DNA of 55,939 nt from a virus (IMGVR_UViG_3300032282_004797:1-55939), one strand, 5' to 3'. Shown: positions 33,224-41,697, numbered from the stretch's first letter. Numbers and translations are program-made. Notes: generated by a model from the sequence alone, not told the origin.

Positions 33224-34363
33224 ATGAGAAAATCAGGACTACAATTGGGTGATTACCCAAACTACATCGCTAAATCAACTGTTGGTAAATTATCCAATAG
33301 AACGCACCCATTGGCTAAAATGCCATACTACGACCAGTCAACTCACCCAGAAATGTGGAGAGAAGAAGCTATAGCATCTGAACGCTATAAAGAGCTGGTT
33401 GATTCCTACTGTAACACATTTGGGTTGTACGATAAATCCCAATTAAATCCAATGGAAGTTATGATGTGTGCTGGTTCTGCCAATTATATCGCAGTTAATA
33501 AAGAAAGCGGTAAAAGACCAACATTATGCAATTTAGCTGAAAAAATTATCAGAGAAGAATGGTTCCTTGGTAAAGATGAAGTTATTTTTGACCTTGAGAT
33601 ATTGGAACCAGGTAATATCAAATTACCTGAAAATATGAGTATGCACCCACCTTTGACTGAAGAGGAAAAAGAGGAGATTGAAAATGAAATGGAAGACGAG
33701 ATTGTTAAAAGAAGAACTATTAATGCCCTTGCACAAGGTGCTTCATTAAGAGGTCATTATTTATTCCATTTGTATCGTACTGAAATTGAGCAAATTGTAC
33801 CTAATATTACAGGTTATTACCAAAAAGCTTTAATTGCAAATGACTTATTTTACTATTTGATTAGCGATGAAATGTTTCAACAACAAATTGAAGCCGATGA
33901 TTCTAATAATGCGGGTTACGTTAAGCTTGACTTTAGCGGAGATGTACCTAAAATTATAGCAAAAGCGATTAATTTGCCAATATTAATTCACGAAATGATA
34001 AAAGGTATTATTTCTTTATTATCTGTAGTTGGTTTACCAGAAGAAGATGCTGATAAAGTAATTGACTATACTGATACTATCGTTGCTGAATTGTGGGATA
34101 TTCGTTTATTTCCCGTTGTATGGGCTAATTTCCACGCTTTGATTGATGAAGAAGATTATGACATTAAAAAATTAATCTTAATGGATCTATTTAAAAGAGA
34201 TACCGAAGATTTTATTAATTTCATGTCATTGTTAGAACATCGACCTGATTACGCTAAAAAAGAAATAAAAGACATTGTCAAAGAAAAAAGAATGGAAATT
34301 ATGGAATATAATTTTATTAAAGATGACCTTGATAATCTTGATTTAAGCGATTTAGGACTATAA
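33224..34363 (+). CDS. Conserved-looking hypothetical protein upstream of TerL
   Basis: A 379-residue protein, not recognised. The N-terminal half has MPYYDQSTHPEMWREEAIASERYK; the middle has a long acidic helix (TEEEKEEIENEMEDEIVKR); the C-terminus is helical with a moderately hydrophobic segment (LPILIHEMIKGIISLLSVVGL). It is probably not a membrane protein, since that segment is amphipathic. It has a host-type promoter of its own although it lies in front of the packaging genes. A packaging or replication-linked role is possible but not shown. Confidence 0.65.
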   Translation: MRKSGLQLGDYPNYIAKSTVGKLSNRTHPLAKMPYYDQSTHPEMWREEAIASERYKELVDSYCNTFGLYDKSQLNPMEVMMCAGSANYIAVNKESGKRPTLCNLAEKIIREEWFLGKDEVIFDLEILEPGNIKLPENMSMHPPLTEEEKEEIENEMEDEIVKRRTINALAQGASLRGHYLFHLYRTEIEQIVPNITGYYQKALIANDLFYYLISDEMFQQQIEADDSNNAGYVKLDFSGDVPKIIAKAINLPILIHEMIKGIISLLSVVGLPEEDADKVIDYTDTIVAELWDIRLFPVVWANFHALIDEEDYDIKKLILMDLFKRDTEDFINFMSLLEHRPDYAKKEIKDIVKEKRMEIMEYNFIKDDLDNLDLSDLGL

Positions 34364-34367
34364 TAAA

Positions 34368-34377
34368 CTATTTATAT
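34368..34377 (+). promoter_or_regulatory. Late-promoter-like motif CTATTTATAT before TerL
   Basis: The motif ends 14 nt before the TTG at 34392 that starts TerL, the same distance as at other late genes. The ATG at 34376 overlaps the motif and so would not be in the leader of this transcript. Confidence 0.55.
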
Positions 34378-34391
34378 GGAAACAATAGGCT

Positions 34392-36203
34392 TTGTCGAAA
34401 CAAATTACAGATAAAAAAGAGTTACTATTAGAGTATGCAAAATGCTCTCAAGATTTTTGTTATGTCATAGAAAGTTATTTTGAGACTTTTGATAAAACCA
34501 GAGAGGGTTATGTCCCTTTTGAACTTTTTGATGGTCAAAAAAAACTTGTTGCTAATTATAAAAAACATAGATTTAATCTAGTTTTAAAATATCGCCAGGC
34601 TGGTATCTCAACGGTTACAGCTGCGTATTCCGCTGTACTTACAGCTTTTGCTAGTCCAGATAGACCTGAAAAAGTTTTGATCCTTGCAAATAAACAGGAA
34701 ACAGCAATTGAGTTCCAGAACAAAATCATTAACTTTATTAAACAATTACCTGATTGGGTAAATGTTTCGTTTGATAAATCATCACAAAAACACGTTAGAT
34801 TATCTAACGGTTCCGAAATTAAAGCCGTTGCTACATCCCAGGATGCCCTGCGTGGTTATACACCAACTGTTTTGTTAATTGATGAAGCCGCTTTCGTTGA
34901 AGGTGGTCAAGAGTTATGGACAGCGTGTTTGGCCTCAATTGGTACTGGTGGTAAGGCTGTATTAATTTCAACCCCTAATGGGTTAGATCCAATTTATTAC
35001 GCTTCATATGAAGGTGCTATCAAAGGTGATAACAGTTTCTGTGTTACACACTTAAAATGGTGGCAAGATCCACGATTCAACAAAGATTTACGTTTAATTA
35101 AAACTAAAGATATTGTTGATTGGATTCAAAAACCAGCATCTGAAAAAGATGAAGATATTATTGAATCGGTTATTGATTTACACCTAGATGTTATAAATAA
35201 ATTTATTACTGAAGGGTATAAACCACACTCCACATGGTATGAAAACATGTGTAGGGATATGAACTTTAATAAACGTATGATCAACCAAGAGTTGGAATGC
35301 GCCTTTATTGGTTCTGGTGATAACGTTATTGAGGGTGAGGTTATTAGAAAACAAGAACAAGAAAATGTCATCGAACCAATTGTTAAAGACAAAGCCTGGG
35401 ATAGTAATTTATGGATATGGAAATTACCTGAAAAGGGTCATAGATATATCTTAGCACTTGACGTATCTCGTGGTGATTCTGAGGATGCTACTGGTTTGTG
35501 TATTATTGATTATGATACGTTTGAACAAGTATTGGAATATCATGGTAAAGTCCCACCAGATGTAGCCGCATTAATTGTGGATCAATACGGTAGGATGTAT
35601 GATGCCCTATCAACATTTGATATCACAGGTGGTATGGGTATAGCGTCAACACAAAAACTTAAAGAATTAAATTACCCTAAAAAACTATTACACTACGATA
35701 AAGAGGGTGATAATAACAGCATGTATTTTATACCAGATGAAAACTCAATCCCAGGTATAAATTTTGCATCAAAAAATAGAAGAAGTCAAATTGTGGCTGC
35801 TTTAGAAGAAGCTGTTGCCAGAGGTGGTTTTAAGATCAGAAGTGAGAGGTTAACAGCTGAGTTAAAAAAATTCGTTTATAAGAACGGTAAACCAGACCAT
35901 ATGAAAGGTTCACATGATGATCTTATTATGGCCCTTGGTATGTGTTTATTTGTGGCAAACACATCATTTAAAAGATTACAAGAATCAGATAACATGACCA
36001 GAGCTATGTTAGATAGTTGGAAGATAACAACTAATAACGTAAAAACGGATGCGGACTATTTATTAAGAGATGTAACTAGCTCACCAAACCCAGATAAATC
36101 GTATTATAATTCGGATGAATTTGCTACAAATAATAATATGATGAACACAAAGGAATTTGGTTGGTTATTTGGTGTAATGAAACCTAAAAATAAAAATAAT
36201 TAA
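34392..36203 (+). CDS. Terminase large subunit (gp17-like)
   Basis: A 603-residue DNA packaging motor. The ATPase has the T4-like deviant Walker A KYRQAGIST (R68 to T74), Walker B VLLIDEAAF (D164, E165) and the coupling motif LISTPNG. The nuclease has ALDVSRGDSEDATG (D357) and SHDDLIMAL (D509, D510), the RNase H-like metal ligands. It pumps DNA through the portal and cuts concatemers. The start is unusual: a TTG codon, because a TAG stop in frame is 4 nt upstream and no ATG is near. A 12-codon ATG frame (34376-34414) overlaps it in another frame. Confidence 0.95.
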   Translation: MSKQITDKKELLLEYAKCSQDFCYVIESYFETFDKTREGYVPFELFDGQKKLVANYKKHRFNLVLKYRQAGISTVTAAYSAVLTAFASPDRPEKVLILANKQETAIEFQNKIINFIKQLPDWVNVSFDKSSQKHVRLSNGSEIKAVATSQDALRGYTPTVLLIDEAAFVEGGQELWTACLASIGTGGKAVLISTPNGLDPIYYASYEGAIKGDNSFCVTHLKWWQDPRFNKDLRLIKTKDIVDWIQKPASEKDEDIIESVIDLHLDVINKFITEGYKPHSTWYENMCRDMNFNKRMINQELECAFIGSGDNVIEGEVIRKQEQENVIEPIVKDKAWDSNLWIWKLPEKGHRYILALDVSRGDSEDATGLCIIDYDTFEQVLEYHGKVPPDVAALIVDQYGRMYDALSTFDITGGMGIASTQKLKELNYPKKLLHYDKEGDNNSMYFIPDENSIPGINFASKNRRSQIVAALEEAVARGGFKIRSERLTAELKKFVYKNGKPDHMKGSHDDLIMALGMCLFVANTSFKRLQESDNMTRAMLDSWKITTNNVKTDADYLLRDVTSSPNPDKSYYNSDEFATNNNMMNTKEFGWLFGVMKPKNKNN

Positions 36204-36217
36204 AACAATTAAACAAA

Positions 36218-36457
36218 ATGGCAAATGTAATTAAACAAGGTAGAAGCAGCGGACCAGGATCAACATCAATTATTAGAACCGCTGACCCAAAAAATTTGGA
36301 TAAAAAAGATGGTAGAGCATTACAAAGAAATGTTGATGCTATCAAATGTTCACCAGAATCAGATGGTACAACAACATATGTACAAAAAAAAGAATGGGAC
36401 GAAGCTGTGGAAAATTATAAATTTCCACCTTATGTTTCATGCGAATACGTAAATTAA
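36218..36457 (+). CDS. Small hypothetical protein between TerL and portal
   Basis: A 79-residue protein, not recognised. It has a Gly/Ser/Arg-rich start and a YVQKKEWDEAVENYKFPPYV helix near the end. Short proteins at this place in T4-like genomes are often minor head components. It starts 14 nt after TerL; the portal gene follows 6 nt later. Confidence 0.57.
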   Translation: MANVIKQGRSSGPGSTSIIRTADPKNLDKKDGRALQRNVDAIKCSPESDGTTTYVQKKEWDEAVENYKFPPYVSCEYVN

Positions 36458-36463
36458 AAATAT

Positions 36464-38317
36464 ATGGCAGATAATAGATTAACAATATTCCAAAGATTAA
36501 ATAAGGTTCTCGGCAATGAAGTCGATGGGCCAAAATATGTCATTGACCCAAGTTCATTCAACGGGTTAAGTGGTAATGATTTGGAACAAAAAAAATTAGA
36601 GGCGCAGCAAACGCTATACTTACAAAATCAGTGGAAAAAAATTGATAACGAACTTTACCAAAAAGCCGTTTATTACGAACCAACAAGAATTGCATCATAT
36701 TATGATTATGAGGCTATGGAATATACACCAGAAATTTCTGTTGCGTTGGATATCTTTGCTGAAGAAGCTACAACAGCAAATGAAAACGGTAAAGTTTTAA
36801 CAATTTATTCTGATAGTACCAGAATCAAAAAAGAATTAACAGATTTATTTGAAAATGTGTTAGATATTAACGCTAACCTTACATCTTGGGCTAGAAACGT
36901 ATGTAAATACGGTGATAACTTTGTTTACAATAAAATTGTACCTAACCAAGGTATTATTGGTGTAACTCAGTTACCAAATATTGAGATGACCAGATCTGAA
37001 CCTGGTTTTTCAAAAGTTACAAGTTTAGGTGACCAACAAAAAGAGAAGAACATTAAATTTTTCTGGAAAGATAAAAACGTTGAATTTAATTCATTTGAAA
37101 TTTCCCACTTTAGATTACTTGGTGATGATAGAAGATTACCTTACGGTACATCAATGCTTGAAAAAGTAAGAAGAATTTGGAAACAATTATTACTATCTGA
37201 GGATGCGATGTTAGTATATCGTGTTACCAGAGCACCAGAAAGACGTGTTTACAAAGTATTCGTTGGTAACATGGATGATAAAGACGTTGATGCTTATGTT
37301 GATAAAATTGCCAATAACTTCAAAAGGGTTAATATGGTAGATAATAAGAATGGTCAACAGGATACACGTTATAACGCATTAGCTGTCGATCAGGACTATT
37401 TTATCCCTGTTAGGGATCCAAGCCTTGCAATGCCAATTGAGACGCTTCCTGGGGCTCAAAACTTATCAGAAATAGCTGACATCGAATATATCCAAAAGAA
37501 AATGTTAGCTGCTCTTAGAGTACCCAAAGCTTTTATTGGTTTTGAAGAAACTACTGGTGATGGTAAAAACTTGGCCATCCTTGACGTTCGTTTTGCGAGA
37601 GCTGTACATAGAATACAAAAAGCTCTTATTCAAGAGTTAAATAAAATGGCCATTATCCATTTATATACCAAAGGTTTTACAGATGATTTAGAAAACTTTA
37701 CGTTAACATTAACAAGCCCATCCACTCAAGCCGAAATGCTTAAAATCCAAAACTGGAAAGAGAAGGTTACGTTATATCGTGACGCTGTTTCTGACGCTGG
37801 TAACGGATTCTCAGCTATGTCAATGACTTATGCTAAGAAAGAAATCTTAAACATGAGTGATGATGAGATTAAACTTGATATCCAAAGACAAGCTGTTGAA
37901 AAAGCTGGTGGTGAAGAGCTTAAATCATTGGGTGAAACTATTAAACAAACTGGTATATTTAGAGATATCTATAAAATATACAAAATTGACCCTAATAACA
38001 TGACACTTGGTGATACTGGTGCTAGTGCTGGTGCTGCTACGACTGGTGGTGGCGGTGGTGGTATGGGTGATATGGGTAGTGGTGAAACCGCTGGTGGAAC
38101 CGATTTTACAACACCATTAGAAGTTCCAGGAGCTGAGGCTGGTGCTGAAATACCAGGCCCTGAAACAGGTGCCGAAACCCCAGAAACGGCTGCTGAATTA
38201 CCAGGCGCTGAAGAACCTTTAGCAGAAATAACCAAAAGAAAATTAGATGCTAAAAATAAGTTAATCAACGAAGCTCTTAAAAAAACAATTGATGAAATTG
38301 ATGATTTATTAGTATAA
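36464..38317 (+). CDS. Portal protein (gp20-like)
   Basis: A 617-residue portal subunit; twelve copies form the DNA gate. EAMEYTPEISVALDIFAEEA, KYGDNFVYNKI, GTSMLEKVRRIWKQLLLSEDAM, YRVTRAPERRVYKVFVGN and LRVPKAFIGFEE are the conserved gp20 blocks. The C-terminal 110 residues carry a Gly-rich run (GGGGGGMGDMGSGETAGG) and an Ala/Pro/Glu-rich repeat region that is probably disordered. T4 gp20 is 524 residues, so this extension is extra. It is translated after TerL in the same late transcript. Confidence 0.96.
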   Translation: MADNRLTIFQRLNKVLGNEVDGPKYVIDPSSFNGLSGNDLEQKKLEAQQTLYLQNQWKKIDNELYQKAVYYEPTRIASYYDYEAMEYTPEISVALDIFAEEATTANENGKVLTIYSDSTRIKKELTDLFENVLDINANLTSWARNVCKYGDNFVYNKIVPNQGIIGVTQLPNIEMTRSEPGFSKVTSLGDQQKEKNIKFFWKDKNVEFNSFEISHFRLLGDDRRLPYGTSMLEKVRRIWKQLLLSEDAMLVYRVTRAPERRVYKVFVGNMDDKDVDAYVDKIANNFKRVNMVDNKNGQQDTRYNALAVDQDYFIPVRDPSLAMPIETLPGAQNLSEIADIEYIQKKMLAALRVPKAFIGFEETTGDGKNLAILDVRFARAVHRIQKALIQELNKMAIIHLYTKGFTDDLENFTLTLTSPSTQAEMLKIQNWKEKVTLYRDAVSDAGNGFSAMSMTYAKKEILNMSDDEIKLDIQRQAVEKAGGEELKSLGETIKQTGIFRDIYKIYKIDPNNMTLGDTGASAGAATTGGGGGGMGDMGSGETAGGTDFTTPLEVPGAEAGAEIPGPETGAETPETAAELPGAEEPLAEITKRKLDAKNKLINEALKKTIDEIDDLLV

Positions 38318-38330
38318 TAAGAAAATAACC

Positions 38331-38340
38331 GATATTTATA
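38331..38340 (+). promoter_or_regulatory. Late-promoter-like motif GATATTTATA
   Basis: An exact copy in the 39-nt gap after the portal gene, 16 nt before the ATG at 38357. Confidence 0.62.
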
Positions 38341-38356
38341 TAAAAATATTAAACAG

Positions 38357-39070
38357 ATGTTTGGACAATTAAAAGAAAGTATTCTTTCAAATCTAGAAAA
38401 AACTTACCAAGAAAAAGGTGAAAAAGATTTTAAAAAGTCTTTTTCTATGTATGTTAAGGTATTAAAAGAAAATAATGTATTAAGAGAATTTAATGAGGTT
38501 TACAACTTATTAAATACAATAAAATTCGAAAACGAGGATATCGCAAAAGAGTTTGTTGAAGAGTCTATTACACATTTAAAAACTTTTGATTTAACAAAAG
38601 TTGATGCGTTAAAAACTTTAACCGAAAATATTGTTATTGTTAATAATGTGATTAATGAAAGCATAGATCAGCTTGTTTTTAACAAAAAACTATCATTGGT
38701 TGATAAAGTTAAACATAAAACAAACTTAGTTAAACATTTAACAAAAGTTGATGAGGATATTGTCTCAATAAAAGAGTCAATAGATAAAATCAATGAAAGT
38801 TTAGCCGATAAAATTTCAAAATTAAATGAAGAACAAGTTAAAGTTTTAAATTTATTTGCAGAAAATGATGAATCAGCTATTAATGGTTATTATAGCACAT
38901 TAATTGATAGTACTCAAGATATGGTTGAAAAAACCATAAATAAAGCTGACGATATTATTGTTGTTAAAAAATTATTAGAAGTTAGGTCAAAATTAAATGA
39001 AATGAAAAATCAAAAACCATCTTTAGAGGTTATTGATAATGTTCTTGACTTAAAGAAAAGTTTCGAGTAA
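38357..39070 (+). CDS. Helical late protein next to portal, head-assembly candidate
   Basis: A 237-residue, Lys/Glu/Asp-rich protein with long predicted helices (ESIDKINESLADKISKLNEEQ) and no hydrophobic segment. It is not recognised. A helical charged protein between portal and protease in T4-like phages would suit a prohead-core or vertex role (gp67 or gp68 type), though the size is larger. It is the last gene before a perfect terminator. Confidence 0.6.
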   Translation: MFGQLKESILSNLEKTYQEKGEKDFKKSFSMYVKVLKENNVLREFNEVYNLLNTIKFENEDIAKEFVEESITHLKTFDLTKVDALKTLTENIVIVNNVINESIDQLVFNKKLSLVDKVKHKTNLVKHLTKVDEDIVSIKESIDKINESLADKISKLNEEQVKVLNLFAENDESAINGYYSTLIDSTQDMVEKTINKADDIIVVKKLLEVRSKLNEMKNQKPSLEVIDNVLDLKKSFE

Positions 39071-39092
39071 ACACACATTTAACATAAAAAGT

Positions 39093-39124
39093 AAAGCCAG
39101 GGTAGCGAATCCTGGCTTTTTTTT
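39093..39124 (+). terminator. Rho-independent terminator, end of packaging block
   Basis: AAAGCCAGG (39093-39101) and CCTGGCTTT (39111-39119) pair perfectly around GTAGCGAAT, then T to 39124. It lies between convergent genes. On the minus strand the same stem would be followed by TACTTTTT, so it may work weakly both ways. Confidence 0.85.
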
Positions 39125-39152
39125 GTCCCATAACTGGAACGGTCCTAAAACA

Positions 39153-39165
39153 CCGCTTATAGCGG
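39153..39165 (-). terminator. Possible weak terminator of the leftward membrane-protein gene
   Basis: CCGCT-TAT-AGCGG is a perfect 5-bp hairpin, followed on the minus strand by TGTTTTAGG. It lies 7 nt after the stop of the leftward gene. Confidence 0.35.
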
Positions 39166-39171
39166 AATATC

Positions 39172-39480
39172 TTATTTGGTTTCCTCAACCGCAGTATCCT
39201 CAGTAGCAGCTGACGCTTCAGCATTTGATTTTGCTATTGATACTTTGTGACCAGTATAGTTTTTATAACCAATTAAAGCAGCCCCAATCATAGTAAAAGC
39301 TACCGCTTGATTAATTACGTCCATATTCTTGTCAATGAACATTTTATCAACCACCCCTAATAGGAATGATAAACAGCCAATCATTACGATGATAAAGCCT
39401 GATGTTGATGTTACAGATGTTTTTCCGTCTGGGTTCGATGTCATTTCACCGAAAGACCATTTTTTGATGTCTACTTTCAT
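39172..39480 (-). CDS. Small two-helix membrane protein, holin-like candidate
   Basis: A 102-residue protein with two hydrophobic segments: GFIIVMIGCLSFLLGVV (residues about 28-44) and AVAFTMIGAALIGY (about 60-73). They are joined by a short acidic/basic loop, with an Ala/Glu/Thr-rich tail after the second. This is the layout of small holins or other phage membrane proteins. It is the only leftward gene in the 33-53 kb part and has its own late-type motif, so it is expressed with virion genes but separately. A head- or tail-bound membrane protein is equally possible. Confidence 0.6.
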   Translation of the reverse strand: MKVDIKKWSFGEMTSNPDGKTSVTSTSGFIIVMIGCLSFLLGVVDKMFIDKNMDVINQAVAFTMIGAALIGYKNYTGHKVSIAKSNAEASAATEDTAVEETK

Positions 39481-39496
39481 AATGTGTGTGTTTAAT

Positions 39497-39506
39497 TATA
39501 AATATC
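39497..39506 (-). promoter_or_regulatory. Late-promoter-like motif GATATTTATA (leftward)
   Basis: The minus strand reads exactly GATATTTATA, 16 nt before the ATG at 39480. It is the clearest evidence that the motif is oriented with its gene. Confidence 0.62.
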
Positions 39507-39531
39507 TAAAATTTGTTTTAATGAACTTTTT

Positions 39532-39549
39532 TTCTTATTATTATAAGAA
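39532..39549. repeat. 7-bp inverted repeat in the gap before 39586
   Basis: TTCTTAT-TATT-ATAAGAA is a perfect A/T-rich hairpin. It lies in the divergent gap of 105 nt, where I see no plus-strand TATATTTG or ATATTTAT motif. It may be an operator or leader element. Confidence 0.3.
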
Positions 39550-39585
39550 GAAATAATAAAATATACTAAAACATGAAAAAACAAA

Positions 39586-40035
39586 ATGCAATGCAAATTC
39601 GGGAAAGAAAAGAAACTCTTTACAGACGAGAGATTTCGAGTTAAATACGGTACAATTGATGCCGTAAAATTAAACGCTATTTATTTAAATATTGAGTCAT
39701 GGGTACAACCCAGGGAAATAGATAATTACGATTCATACATTAGATTAATGCGAAGAGAAATTATTGTTAAAATAAAAGATGGTATCGACATAACAACGTT
39801 TAATGAAAATTTCATTGTCGATCTGGATTTAAGGGCTTCAGGTATGTCATTAGATAAAAAAAGTTTTATGTTCATTGAGTTAACGGTATACCCTAAGGAA
39901 AAATTAAAATTTAATTCAACTTTAATGTTTAAAAAAATGCAAGAATTGTCTAATCTTATGATAGAATCTTTAGAGCAAAATAAACTAACCTTTTTTTCAA
40001 AAAAATCAAATGCTAGATCCAGAAGACTTATATGA
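39586..40035 (+). CDS. Hypothetical protein in the head module
   Basis: A 149-residue protein, not recognised. It has alternating beta-type stretches (AIYLNIESWVQPRE, MRREIIVKIKDGI, FMFIELTVYPKEKLKF) and a basic C-terminus. The first ATG at 39573 is in another frame that stops after 23 codons, so I use 39586. It overlaps the AAA+ ATPase gene by 26 nt, implying joint translation and perhaps a shared complex. Confidence 0.6.
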   Translation: MQCKFGKEKKLFTDERFRVKYGTIDAVKLNAIYLNIESWVQPREIDNYDSYIRLMRREIIVKIKDGIDITTFNENFIVDLDLRASGMSLDKKSFMFIELTVYPKEKLKFNSTLMFKKMQELSNLMIESLEQNKLTFFSKKSNARSRRLI

Positions 40036-40933
40036 GATGTCCGCAGAGGATGGACAAGAAATGCTTAAAGAGCATTTTGATAAAATTTACCCATCAATCG
40101 AATCTTGGTATACAATAAACAACACAGATTTCTTTTTTAACTTTAAAACTATTGCTACTGTTGAATCTGGTTTATATACTATGATATATAACGATAATAA
40201 CGGTTTTGGTGTTTCAAAATTAAATTATAAAAGCGATGAATTTTTTCATCTGCCGTCACTACCACATAATGAAATCATTGGTGATTTAATTAAGTTTTGG
40301 GATAATGTGGATAGGTTTAAAAAATATAACTTAACACCTAAAAGAGGTATTATATTACACGGGGATCCAGGTTGTGGTAAAACATCATTAATTTATCTTT
40401 TAGTTGATAAATTAAAAGAATACAACGGTCTATCAATCTATTTTGATAACCCATTTAATTGGGTTGAGTTGGCTAAACTAGTCAGAAAAGTGGAGAAAAC
40501 AAGACCATTACTTTGTGTTATTGAAGATATTGATCTTGTAATACAAAAGTTTGGTGAGGAAGTATTTTTAAATTTCTTAGATGGTTTAAACTCAATAGAT
40601 AATGTTGTTTATGTTGCAACAACGAATAATTTAGAGAAAATACCAGCTAGGATTAAAGACAGACCATCCAGATTTGATAAGAAATATAAAATAGAAAAAC
40701 CAACAGCAGAAGATAGAAAGATTTATTTTACTGAAATATTGGATGAAGAGGATAAAAAAGTATATGATATTGATAAATTAGTTAAAGATACTAATGGTTA
40801 TACCATGGCACATCTTAAAGAAACTTTTATTTCACTATATATCCTTAAAAATCCGTATGATGAGACTATTAAGCGATTAAAGAACAAAAAAATTGCTGAT
40901 GAGCGAATTGGATTTGACCTTTCTAACGATTAA
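40010..40933 (+). CDS. AAA+ ATPase
   Basis: A 307-residue protein with one AAA+ domain: Walker A HGDPGCGKTS (G123-K124-T125), Walker B CVIEDID (E172-D175), sensor 1 VATTN, and PSRFDKKYKIEKP with arginines fit for fingers. The first 90 residues are an unknown N-terminal domain that probably recognises the substrate. The domain resembles BCS1/FtsH-type remodelers. T4 has no AAA+ protein between portal and protease, so this may be a head-assembly remodeler or chaperone of this lineage. The gp21-like gene starts 50 nt later from its own motif. Confidence 0.85.
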   Translation: MLDPEDLYEMSAEDGQEMLKEHFDKIYPSIESWYTINNTDFFFNFKTIATVESGLYTMIYNDNNGFGVSKLNYKSDEFFHLPSLPHNEIIGDLIKFWDNVDRFKKYNLTPKRGIILHGDPGCGKTSLIYLLVDKLKEYNGLSIYFDNPFNWVELAKLVRKVEKTRPLLCVIEDIDLVIQKFGEEVFLNFLDGLNSIDNVVYVATTNNLEKIPARIKDRPSRFDKKYKIEKPTAEDRKIYFTEILDEEDKKVYDIDKLVKDTNGYTMAHLKETFISLYILKNPYDETIKRLKNKKIADERIGFDLSND

Positions 40934-40956
40934 CTCGGTATTTAACTTGTTTTCAT

Positions 40957-40966
40957 TATATTTATG
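40957..40966 (+). promoter_or_regulatory. Late-promoter-like motif TATATTTATG
   Basis: It matches the late motif at the core ATATTTAT and lies 17 nt before the protease ATG. It also resembles a -7 box TATATTTA with the last G missing, and no TTTG lies 19 nt upstream, so I favour the late class. Confidence 0.45.
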
Positions 40967-40983
40967 TAATATAATCTATTGAA

Positions 40984-41697
40984 ATGGGTATAAAAATATT
41001 AAAAGAAAACGAAGAAGGTTTTGGTATCTTAATTGAAGGTGATGCTGGTTCAGTATCTGAGGTATTACAAGGACAAATTATAAATGAGGAAATTAGTAAG
41101 GGTTCAATAGATTTATCTGGACCCATATACTATTATGCCACATTACAAAAATATGGTGTTGAAAACAGAAATGGTAGAGTATATCCAGAAGACATCTTAA
41201 GAAGAGAGGTTGAAAACTATAGAGAGGTTATTGCTCGCAACTCTAGTTTTCATGAATTAGATCACCCACAAGAATCAGTTATATCACTTAAAGGTGGTTC
41301 ACCGCACAGAATAGTAGATATGTTCTGGAAAGATAACGTTCTTATTGGTAAATTGGAAATATTAGTATCTGAAGGTTTTAGAAGAGGTGGTATCATATCT
41401 TGTAATGGTGATTTAGTTGCACATTACTTAAGTTATGGCATGACGTTAGGTATTTCATCTAGAGGTGTTGGTAGTCTTAAAAAGATTAACGGTAAAAATG
41501 TTGTACAAGGGGATTTTGAATTAATATGTTGGGACATTGTTTCTTCACCATCAACACCTGGCTCTTATTTATATAAAGACCCACAAGATTTTAAAAAATA
41601 TGACGAAGTTTTGAGTGAACCAAAGGAAATTGAGGAGAGCGCAGCCCCAGAAGAAGACAGTTTTTTAGCTAATCTTAATAAATTTTTGAAGTTTTAA
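40984..41697 (+). CDS. Prohead core protease (gp21-like)
   Basis: A 237-residue serine protease that trims head proteins during maturation. HELDHP (H90, H94) and GISSRG (S158/S159) are the conserved His and Ser regions of the gp21 (U9/S77) family. The long loop YYYATLQKYGVENRNGRVYP is also typical. The acidic C-terminus (PKEIEESAAPEEDSF) is probably removed or used for core contact. It starts from ATG 40984. Confidence 0.93.
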   Translation: MGIKILKENEEGFGILIEGDAGSVSEVLQGQIINEEISKGSIDLSGPIYYYATLQKYGVENRNGRVYPEDILRREVENYREVIARNSSFHELDHPQESVISLKGGSPHRIVDMFWKDNVLIGKLEILVSEGFRRGGIISCNGDLVAHYLSYGMTLGISSRGVGSLKKINGKNVVQGDFELICWDIVSSPSTPGSYLYKDPQDFKKYDEVLSEPKEIEESAAPEEDSFLANLNKFLKF

